6,397 nucleotides of DNA from Bacillota bacterium (lineage in GTDB: Bacteria > Bacillota > Clostridia > Lutisporales > Lutisporaceae), in contig JALNWH010000108.1 in assembly GCA_023230985.1 (NCBI GenBank), positions 1-6,397 of the forward strand, given 5' to 3'. The notes beneath the pieces were generated by a model. The model searched no databases. It saw nothing but the letters and a program-made list of their open reading frames with translations, and had not been told where the DNA came from. Position 1 is the first letter of the stretch. Every line of letters starts with the position of its first letter. A program made the translations under genes and the position numbers. Below are positions 1 through 5,723 of the stretch, one piece after another.

Positions 1-129
1 CATTGTTCTAACAAAATAAATATCCGTAGTATAACCTTCTAAAATTTCCTTTTCATTTGCAGAAAAAAGTTGCCTGTCTTTGCTTATGTTTATGTTTTTT
101 ATATCGGCCAAACTCTTTAACTCAGGCAA
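1..129 (-). CDS. Probable nicotinate phosphoribosyltransferase, N-terminal 43 residues only (runs off the left edge)
   Basis: This is an open frame that leaves the window at position 1, so only the N-terminus is visible. The visible protein contains LFSANEKEILEGYTTDIYF followed by VRTM. That resembles the start of type II nicotinate phosphoribosyltransferases, whose N-terminus typically reads like 'F.A..E.I..G..(T/S)D(I/V)YF.RT'; the match is from memory, not a search. The family makes nicotinate mononucleotide from nicotinate and PRPP in cytoplasmic NAD salvage (pncB-like). The start is taken as TTG at 129-127, the first start codon after the in-frame stops TGA (coaE) and TAA (132-130). An AAGGA (140-144) inside the coaE 3' end lies 10 bases upstream. 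A TTG at codon 7 is a less likely alternative. The gene follows coaE by 6 bases and is probably in the same operon. The family call rests on about 20 residues. Confidence 0.7.
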   Translation of the reverse strand, partial: MPELKSLADIKNINISKDRQLFSANEKEILEGYTTDIYFVRTM

Positions 130-135
130 TTATAT

Positions 136-735
136 TCATTCCTTTCCTTCAATAGTTTTGTCCCATATTTCTTTAACTTCTTCTCTGATTTTTTCTAAAG
201 GCTTATCATTATTTATTATTACATCGGCAAATGCTATATTCTTTTCGTTACCATGTTGCCGTTTTATTCTGTTTTGTGCATTCTTACTATCAAACCTGTC
301 CCTCTCCATCAATCTGCTTAATTGGGTTTCCTTATTCGTTTGTATAAACCATATTTTATCACAATACTTGTTTAAACCCATTTCAATAAGAATTGCCGCA
401 TCAATTATTATAGCCTTTACTCCGGCTTTTTTTAAATCATCAATTTTTTCTGATATTCTTTTTACTATCTCCGGGTGAGTTATATCGTTTAATACCTTTA
501 ATTCCTCCGGTTCGGAAAAAACTATATTACCAAGCTTTTTACGATTAATCTCTCCGCTGTTTAAAAGAACATCGGAACCAAAGTACCGGACTATTTCATT
601 ATATGCTTTTTCACCTTTTTGCACAACTTCTCTTCCTATTTCATCAGCATCTATTATATATGCACCCATTCCTTCTAAAAATTTTGAAATAGTGCTTTTA
701 CCGCTTGCTATACCCCCGGTGATACCTATTACCAT
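136..735 (-). CDS. coaE: Dephospho-CoA kinase
   Basis: The enzyme phosphorylates the ribose 3'-hydroxyl of dephospho-CoA with ATP, the last step of CoA synthesis, in the cytoplasm. The 199-residue product has the usual family length. A P-loop GGIASGKS lies at residues 7-14, the acidic DAD motif at 29-31 (the second Asp is in the position of the catalytic Asp), LNDITHPEI at 82-90, a lid-like segment rich in Arg around RLMERDRFD (141-149) and NRIKRQ at 155-160. The ATG at 735-733 is chosen because it gives MVIGITGG directly before the P-loop. A longer in-frame start (780) would add 15 residues read from the polA 3' end and is rejected. The gene begins 19 bases after the polA stop and is followed at 6 bases by a probable nicotinate phosphoribosyltransferase, so the three probably form one transcript. 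Its ribosome binding site is an unusual run of seven G. Confidence 0.95.
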   Translation of the reverse strand: MVIGITGGIASGKSTISKFLEGMGAYIIDADEIGREVVQKGEKAYNEIVRYFGSDVLLNSGEINRKKLGNIVFSEPEELKVLNDITHPEIVKRISEKIDDLKKAGVKAIIIDAAILIEMGLNKYCDKIWFIQTNKETQLSRLMERDRFDSKNAQNRIKRQHGNEKNIAFADVIINNDKPLEKIREEVKEIWDKTIEGKE

Positions 736-741
736 AAAACG

Positions 742-748
742 CCCCCCC
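742..748 (-). promoter_or_regulatory. coaE ribosome binding site made of a seven-G homopolymer
   Basis: In the 19-base gap between polA and coaE the minus strand reads TTGGGGGGGCGTTTT and then ATG. No GGAGG or AAGGA is present, so this G7 run, ending six bases before the start codon, is the only plausible Shine-Dalgarno element; it can pair with the CCUCC of 16S rRNA using a G-U pair. It fixes the start at 735. Role inferred from position. Confidence 0.65.
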
Positions 749-754
749 AATATA

Positions 755-3358
755 CTATTTTGTTTCATACCAATTGTCACCTATATTCAAATCAACTACC
801 AAAGGCACAGATAGAGTTAATGCCTCCTCCATCTTGCTTTTTATAATATCTTTTACTTTATCAACTTCATCCTTATGCGCTTCGATAATCAATTCATCAT
901 GAACTTGCAGGATTAGCTTAGATTTCATATTACTATCTTTTAATTCTCTAAATACATTTACCATAGCAATCTTGATGATATCCGCAGCACTCCCTTGTAT
1001 TGGTGTATTCATAGCCATCCTTTCACCGAAATTTCTTTGGATAGCATTTGCAGATGAAATCTCCGGAATATATCTTACTCTATTTAAAAGAGTTTTTACA
1101 TAACCCTTTTCCTTGCCTTGTCGTACTATATTATTCATATACTCTTTTACCTTTGGATACCGTTGGAAGTAACTATCAATATAAATTTTTGCTTCCTTAC
1201 GAGTTATTTTTAAATCTCTGGAAAGACCAAAATCACTAATTCCATAAACTATTCCAAAGTTAACTGCCTTTGCCCTGCTTCGCATAAGAGATGAAACTAT
1301 TTCTTTATCCACTCCAAATACTTCCGCAGCTGTTCTTTGATGTATATCTTCATTGTTCTTAAAGGCTTCTATTAAACCTTTATCTCCGGATATATGAGCC
1401 AATACTCTAAGCTCAATTTGAGAATAATCCGCATCTACCAATACATAGTTCTCATTTTCCGGTACAAATGCTTTCCTTATAACCCGCCCTTCTTCTGTTT
1501 TTATAGGAATGTTTTGAAGATTAGGATCAGTACTGCTTAATCTTCCTGTCGATGTGACAGTCTGTCTAAATTTGGAGTGAATCCTCCCTGTTTTGGGGTT
1601 TATAAGGTTTATTAGCCCATCAACATACGTGGATTTAAGTTTTATTAGACTTCTATATTCCAATATCTTTTCTATTATAGGATGTTTATCTAACAGCTTT
1701 TCCAATACCTCCACATCGGTAGAATATCCTGTCTTTGTTTTTTTTATGGGAGGCAGCCCTAATTTATCAAATAATAAGTGGCTTAATTGTTTGGTAGAAT
1801 TAATATTAAATTCTTCTCCTGCTTCATTATAGATTTCTTCCGTAATTTTTTCTATGCTATCTGCAAATTGAACGGACAATTCTTTAAGCATCTCACTATC
1901 CACTTTAAAACCATTATGCTCCATGTCCGCCAATACTTCTATAAGTGGCATTTCTATGTTATTAAAAAGCTCCGTCATACCCATCTTGGCTATTTCTTCT
2001 TCCATAGGCTTAATCAATTTCCAAATCGCTTTTACAGAGCTGCAATAATTAACATGCGCTTCTCCTTCCTTATCTTCATAGTCGGTAATCTCTTCTCCTA
2101 AATATTCACTGTACAGGTTTTTCAATCTATAAGTCGGTCTGGAGGGATTTAACAAATATGCACCTATCATACTGTCAAATCTAAGTGTCTCTGTGTTTAT
2201 TTTTAGAGATTTTAATGCTAATAAATCATTTTTTATATCATGCCCGGATTTTTGTAAGCTTTTATCTTCCATAATGTTTTTAATAAGACCTGCTGAATTT
2301 TTATTAATAGGTATTGCAAATTGTTTGTCATTGAAGCAAATATAGATATGATTTAAAGAATCTGATACTTTAAAAGCAAAAAGTTTTTCTTTAGTCAAAT
2401 CATTAAATACTTTTTTTATATCTTTTTCATTATCTAAATAATGATATGTTAATTCTTCTTTGTCTCTTTTTTTATCGGAAGCGGTTAGCATATTACCTGC
2501 TCTTTCTAAAAGACTTCGAAAACCCATTTCTCTATATAAAGCAATTAAGCTGTCATAGTCCGCTCCTTGGTATAAGTATTTTTCCGGATCGGCTTCCACA
2601 GGGACATCTCTATCAATAATAGCCAATTTTTTTGACAGTAATGCTATTTCTTTATTTTTAGAAACATTCTCCCTTACTTTGTTTCTTTTTATTCTATCAA
2701 TATTGTTAAGTATATTATCCATATTGCTAAACTCTTTTAATAAAGACAATGCAGTTTTCTCACCTACACCGGGTATACCGGGAATATTATCCGAAGCATC
2801 ACCCATAAGACCTTTTAAATCTACTACTTGTTCCGGGGAAACACCGTATTGAGCAATAAGCTTTTCCCTGTCAAACTCCTCCATATCGCTTATCCCTTTT
2901 TTAGTTATTAAAATATGTACATTTGAACTGATTAATTGAAAAACATCCCGGTCTCCCGTCACTATTAATGTTTGTATGTCCTTTTCATCAGAAGTTTTTG
3001 ATAATGTTCCAATTATGTCATCAGCCTCATAACCATCAACTTCTACCCTTTCTATTCTCATGGCATCAAGAACTTTTTTAAGATATGGAATTTGTTCCAC
3101 CATTTCTTCAGGCATTTTTGGCCTTTTGGCTTTGTACTCTGTATATTCTTTATGTCTAAAGGTAGGCGCTTTTGTATCAAATGCAATTGCTAAATATTTC
3201 GGATTGAATTCTTCAAGAAGCTTGTTTATCATATTGACAAAACCGTATATGACATTAGTATGAAGCCCATCTTTATTCATCATTGTTGACGGCAAAGCAT
3301 AAAAAGCCCTATACATTAAACTATTACCGTCAATTAATACAAATTTATCTTTATTCAT
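755..3358 (-). CDS. polA: DNA polymerase I with active 5' nuclease and degenerate 3'-5' exonuclease domain
   Basis: The enzyme fills gaps in repair and replaces RNA primers on the lagging strand. The 867-residue product is full length for the Gram-positive form. Residues 1-290 are the 5' nuclease: FVLIDGNSLMYRAFY (6-20), YEADDIIG (110-117), VTGDRDVF (133-140) and the helix-hairpin-helix region GDASDNIPGIPGVGEKTA (186-203). Residues about 325-450 are the exonuclease-like domain, which has lost the first Asp-x-Glu (FAFKVSDSL at 327-335) and the last Asp-containing motif (YCSSVKAIW, 438-446), so proofreading is unlikely. The polymerase domain follows: motif A DADYSQIELR (642-651), motif B with R693, K697, F701 and Y705, and motif C QVHDELIIE (818-826, D821/E822). 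Phe at 701 is the E. coli-like residue. The start is ATG at 3358-3356, eight bases after GGAGG; an in-frame TTG five codons upstream overlaps that site and is rejected. It heads a polA-coaE cluster. Confidence 0.97.
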   Translation of the reverse strand: MNKDKFVLIDGNSLMYRAFYALPSTMMNKDGLHTNVIYGFVNMINKLLEEFNPKYLAIAFDTKAPTFRHKEYTEYKAKRPKMPEEMVEQIPYLKKVLDAMRIERVEVDGYEADDIIGTLSKTSDEKDIQTLIVTGDRDVFQLISSNVHILITKKGISDMEEFDREKLIAQYGVSPEQVVDLKGLMGDASDNIPGIPGVGEKTALSLLKEFSNMDNILNNIDRIKRNKVRENVSKNKEIALLSKKLAIIDRDVPVEADPEKYLYQGADYDSLIALYREMGFRSLLERAGNMLTASDKKRDKEELTYHYLDNEKDIKKVFNDLTKEKLFAFKVSDSLNHIYICFNDKQFAIPINKNSAGLIKNIMEDKSLQKSGHDIKNDLLALKSLKINTETLRFDSMIGAYLLNPSRPTYRLKNLYSEYLGEEITDYEDKEGEAHVNYCSSVKAIWKLIKPMEEEIAKMGMTELFNNIEMPLIEVLADMEHNGFKVDSEMLKELSVQFADSIEKITEEIYNEAGEEFNINSTKQLSHLLFDKLGLPPIKKTKTGYSTDVEVLEKLLDKHPIIEKILEYRSLIKLKSTYVDGLINLINPKTGRIHSKFRQTVTSTGRLSSTDPNLQNIPIKTEEGRVIRKAFVPENENYVLVDADYSQIELRVLAHISGDKGLIEAFKNNEDIHQRTAAEVFGVDKEIVSSLMRSRAKAVNFGIVYGISDFGLSRDLKITRKEAKIYIDSYFQRYPKVKEYMNNIVRQGKEKGYVKTLLNRVRYIPEISSANAIQRNFGERMAMNTPIQGSAADIIKIAMVNVFRELKDSNMKSKLILQVHDELIIEAHKDEVDKVKDIIKSKMEEALTLSVPLVVDLNIGDNWYETK

Positions 3359-3366
3359 AGTTAAGT

Positions 3367-3371
3367 CCTCC
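3367..3371 (-). promoter_or_regulatory. polA ribosome binding site (GGAGG)
   Basis: The minus strand reads GGAGGACTTAACTATG, a full GGAGG eight bases before ATG. This decides the start at 3358 over the in-frame TTG at 3373-3371, which overlaps the same element. Confidence 0.9.
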
Positions 3372-3384
3372 AATGTTTAATTAA

Positions 3385-3412
3385 TTTATATTATTTCCAT
3401 ATTAGATTGAAA
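3385..3412 (-). promoter_or_regulatory. Weak promoter candidate for the polA-coaE unit
   Basis: The 130-base gap between polA and the chemoreceptor gene is very AT-rich in the half nearest polA. The best arrangement I see is TTTCAA (3412-3407), a 16-base spacer and TATAAA (3390-3385) on the minus strand. Only three of six -35 bases match consensus. An alternative -10-like TAATAT lies at 3404-3399. A polA promoter is expected here because a probable terminator precedes it, but the exact site is uncertain. Confidence 0.25.
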
Positions 3413-3469
3413 AACCCTTTATATTAAAGAAAAAAGTTTTGAAATGATGAAAAGGAAGGGATAAGAGAA

Positions 3470-3489
3470 GGGGTAAATAATATTTCCCC
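3470..3489 (-). terminator. Probable intrinsic terminator of the chemoreceptor gene
   Basis: On the minus strand GGGGAAAT, loop ATT, then ATTT-A-CCCC forms an eight-pair stem with one bulged A and a three-base loop. The first G is the last base of the TAG stop codon. The following bases, TTCTCTTAT, are pyrimidine-rich but not a pure T run, so efficiency is unclear. The position between two genes of unrelated role supports the call. Confidence 0.5.
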
Positions 3490-5486
3490 TAATACTTAAA
3501 CCTGATTATCGTTTCTTGCATTTCATTAGCTAATTGAGCCAATGATTCACTTGCGTTTGCTATATCTTCAACAGAAGCCGTTTGTTCCTCCACAGATGCG
3601 GAAGCTTCTTCTGTTCCCGCTGCGTTTTCTTCCGATATTGCCGATAAGTTTTGAATAACTTGAATTACTTCTTCTTTTTTTATTTCCATTTTCTTGTTGG
3701 TTTCAGTTATTTCTAATATTAGCTTTCTGATGTCTTCTATTGAATAAGCTATACCTTCATATTTATTATTGGTAATTCCAACACTCTTTGTTTGGGATTT
3801 CACAATGGCAGCTACATCTTGCATGGTTTTAACTGCAATATTTGTTTTTTCCGTTAATTCTTTTATTATTTCCGATATTTCTTCCGTAAACTTATTTGAT
3901 TCTTCCGCAAGCTTCCTTATCTCTTGCGCTACAACTGCAAAACCTCTTCCGGCTTCACCGGCTCTAGCTGCCTCTATAGCCGCATTAAGCGCAAGTAAAT
4001 TTGTCTGCTCTGCTATGCTTTTTATCATATCACTGGCATTTTCAATTTTCTCCGCACTTTCACTAACGTTAACTATAATTTCATATATTCCGCCGGCGGC
4101 CTCACCGCTTTCCTCCGTTTTTATCACCAAATCTTTTATAACTTCCATTCCTTCGTTTTTCAAATCATTTACTTTATCCGCAGCAAGATTTAGATTATGT
4201 ATATCCTTTAGACTTTTATCTATTTCTTCACCCAGTTCTTCTATGCTTAAAGCTCCGGATTCCGTATCTTTTGCTTGATCACCGGCACCTTTGGCTATAT
4301 CTTCTATAGCTCTTGCAACTTCCTCGGCAGCCGTAGCAGATTGTTGACTGGTAGCAGTTAATTCCTGAGAAGATGAAGCTATATGCTGTGACATATCGGA
4401 TATCCTTTTAACTAAATCTATCAAGTTATTCTGCATAATAGTTAAAGAATTACCTATTTGACCTATTTCATCTTTTCTTTTTGAATACTTTTCCACATCG
4501 CTGTTTTCATCATATTTCAAATCATAATCAGCCAATCTGTCAATCACTTTTGAATATTCTACTATTGGTTTTGAAATAGAACTTCCCAAAACCATTGCCA
4601 CTATTATACCTATTGCTAAAAAAATTGCTACGCCAATTAACACGGCAAATTTTAATCTACTAAGTCCTTTTAGTGCATCACTTTCAAAAGTTCCTATTGC
4701 CAAAGTCCACTCGGTTTCAGGTATAGGTACCACTCCCATGTATCTTATACTGCCCAAGAAATCGTAGCTGACTAGCCCCTTGTTGCCCATTCCTAATTCT
4801 TGGAATGCTATCCCTACATTTTTCATATCTCCATCAGTTTCTATGTCATTAAATATATTTCTTTTTTCAGTTACGTATTCAACGGTTTTATGCCCTAATA
4901 TTGTTCCATCGGAGTTTAATAAAAAAGCATAACCATTTTCGCCAAAACCCATATCTTTGACTGTATAACTTAGAAACATACTAGGCTTTTTTACTATTAA
5001 AACCCCTACAATATAGTTATCTACCTTTATTGGAGAAGCCAAGGTTACAAAAGTCTTTTCTCCGTCTTGACCAGTTTGTACATTTGAAATACCCGCTTTG
5101 TCCTCTAGAGCTTTTTTGATATGCTCATCATCAATAGAGTCAATTGACATTTTGCCTGATAAATAGTTAACTTTTCCGTCTAAAGACATGACACCTATAT
5201 CTAAATAGTTTAATCTTGAAACATCTGATAAAAAAGATTCTCGTTGAACGCTCCAATCCATAGTTTTTGTCCGATCGCGATTCGCCAATTCTTGCAAAAT
5301 ACTTATATCTTTATCTAAAACTTCCGCAATAAGCCTTGATCCTTCCTCCGCAGACATAATCAATGCATCTTTTGTTATATCCAAAACTGAATCTGAACTG
5401 ATCCTTAACCCTGTAAAACCAAGACCTGCAGTAACAGCCAATACAAGACATGCTATTAGTAAAGCAATTCGGTGAGACAGTTTCAT
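3489..5486 (-). CDS. Methyl-accepting chemotaxis protein with dCache sensor
   Basis: This is a transmembrane chemoreceptor that signals through CheW and CheA to the flagellar motor. Numbering from the ATG at 5486 (665 residues): a short basic N-terminus and first membrane helix (about 5-27); an extracytoplasmic dCache-type domain (about 30-275) with FVTLASPI (146-153), GENGYAFLLNSDGTILGH (182-199) and the membrane-proximal ETEWTLAIGTFES; a second membrane helix (about 280-300); a HAMP region starting SISKPI (303-308); then a long signalling coiled coil to the C-terminus. The hairpin tip contains QTNLLALNAAIEAARAGEAG (494-513), the conserved kinase-contact region. The two arms of roughly 150 residues fit the long 44-heptad class common in Firmicutes (my estimate). 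Likely methylation stretches lie near 380-400 and 623-640. The ligand cannot be predicted. A GTG two codons upstream (5492) is the alternative start, but the AAGGA at 5497-5501 is only four bases from it and ten from the ATG. No other chemotaxis gene is nearby. Confidence 0.95.
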   Translation of the reverse strand: MKLSHRIALLIACLVLAVTAGLGFTGLRISSDSVLDITKDALIMSAEEGSRLIAEVLDKDISILQELANRDRTKTMDWSVQRESFLSDVSRLNYLDIGVMSLDGKVNYLSGKMSIDSIDDEHIKKALEDKAGISNVQTGQDGEKTFVTLASPIKVDNYIVGVLIVKKPSMFLSYTVKDMGFGENGYAFLLNSDGTILGHKTVEYVTEKRNIFNDIETDGDMKNVGIAFQELGMGNKGLVSYDFLGSIRYMGVVPIPETEWTLAIGTFESDALKGLSRLKFAVLIGVAIFLAIGIIVAMVLGSSISKPIVEYSKVIDRLADYDLKYDENSDVEKYSKRKDEIGQIGNSLTIMQNNLIDLVKRISDMSQHIASSSQELTATSQQSATAAEEVARAIEDIAKGAGDQAKDTESGALSIEELGEEIDKSLKDIHNLNLAADKVNDLKNEGMEVIKDLVIKTEESGEAAGGIYEIIVNVSESAEKIENASDMIKSIAEQTNLLALNAAIEAARAGEAGRGFAVVAQEIRKLAEESNKFTEEISEIIKELTEKTNIAVKTMQDVAAIVKSQTKSVGITNNKYEGIAYSIEDIRKLILEITETNKKMEIKKEEVIQVIQNLSAISEENAAGTEEASASVEEQTASVEDIANASESLAQLANEMQETIIRFKY

Positions 5487-5496
5487 TTTCACACAT

Positions 5497-5501
5497 TCCT
5501 T
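5497..5501 (-). promoter_or_regulatory. Chemoreceptor ribosome binding site (AAGGA)
   Basis: The minus strand reads AAGGAATGTGTGAAAATG. AAGGA matches the 5' part of the anti-Shine-Dalgarno complement, which favours a long spacer and so the ATG at 5486 over the GTG at 5492. A small dyad, ATAGT-GGATA-ACTAT (5521-5507), sits just upstream of it and is probably too short to matter. Confidence 0.6.
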
Positions 5502-5570
5502 TCTTCATAGTTATCCACTATTAGCTTGCTTATCAATATATTTTTAACTATTTATTTTGAGTTTAACTTA

Positions 5571-5599
5571 ATTATAAAGATTTTTGCAAAAAGTGTCAA
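5571..5599 (-). promoter_or_regulatory. Consensus sigma-A promoter of the chemoreceptor gene
   Basis: The minus strand carries a perfect TTGACA (5599-5594), a 17-base spacer and a perfect TATAAT (5576-5571). Transcription should start near 5564, giving a leader of about 78 bases before the ATG at 5486. Both hexamers match the vegetative consensus exactly, which is rare by chance. The flagellar sigma-D type motifs expected for many chemoreceptor genes are not seen here. Confidence 0.88.
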
Positions 5600-5638
5600 T
5601 AAAGAAGGGATATTATCGAAAAACATAATAATGAAAAG

Positions 5639-5710
5639 CGCCACTCTAAGCAAAGGGAAGAGTCTTCACTTCGGAAAAAGATTCTTCGGCTAAAGTCTCA
5701 GAATGACGAT
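5639..5710. repeat. Probable remnant of a dispersed hairpin-forming repeat (MITE/REP-like)
   Basis: This non-coding stretch is richer in G+C than the AT-rich DNA around it and ends, read on the minus strand, in CGTCATTCTGAG followed by CCGAAGAATCTT. Motifs like 'GTCATTCTGAGCGAAG(...)GAAGAATCT' recur as intergenic repeats in many bacterial genomes, as I recall. Two related units lie side by side on the plus strand: AAGAGTCTTCACTTCGG (5658-5674) and AAGATTCTTCGG (5678-5689). They also fold together: GAAGAGTCTT (5657-5666) pairs with AAGATTCTTC (5678-5687) with one G-U pair and an 11-base loop, and an outer imperfect arm joins ACTCTAAGC (5643-5651) to GCTAAAGT (5689-5696). No transposase or clear target duplication is visible, and only one copy is in the window. 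Confidence 0.55.
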
Positions 5711-5723
5711 TTTTGTAATATCT

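Noticed and set aside
80..478. A 132-codon plus-strand frame opposite coaE
   Set aside because: It is Phe/Ile/Ser-rich, as expected for the complement of an AT-rich gene, and coaE on the other strand is unambiguous.
736..780. A 15-residue N-terminal extension of coaE starting inside polA
   Set aside because: It is read from the polA 3' end and the G-tract in another frame, has no ribosome binding site of its own, and the P-loop sits at the normal distance from the ATG at 735.
1048..2101. Three short plus-strand frames inside polA (63, 79 and 104 codons)
   Set aside because: They lie opposite well-conserved polymerase motifs, lack ribosome binding sites and resemble no known proteins.
3359..3373. 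A five-residue extension of PolA from a TTG
   Set aside because: The TTG overlaps the GGAGG site that serves the ATG at 3358, and FVLIDGNS sits correctly from that ATG.
3769..4278. A 169-codon plus-strand frame opposite the chemoreceptor signalling domain
   Set aside because: It is Ser/Ala/Ile-rich antisense of a regular coiled coil, has no ribosome binding site I can see, and matches no family I recognise.
5311..5508. A 65-codon minus-strand frame overlapping the start of the chemoreceptor gene
   Set aside because: It begins on the ATG that precedes the chemoreceptor ribosome binding site and reads the sensor gene in another frame, giving a Cys-rich product with no recognisable features.
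5487..5570. Possible riboswitch in the chemoreceptor leader
   Set aside because: The leader is only about 78 bases, AT-rich, and shows just a five-pair hairpin; no conserved c-di-GMP or other riboswitch core is visible.
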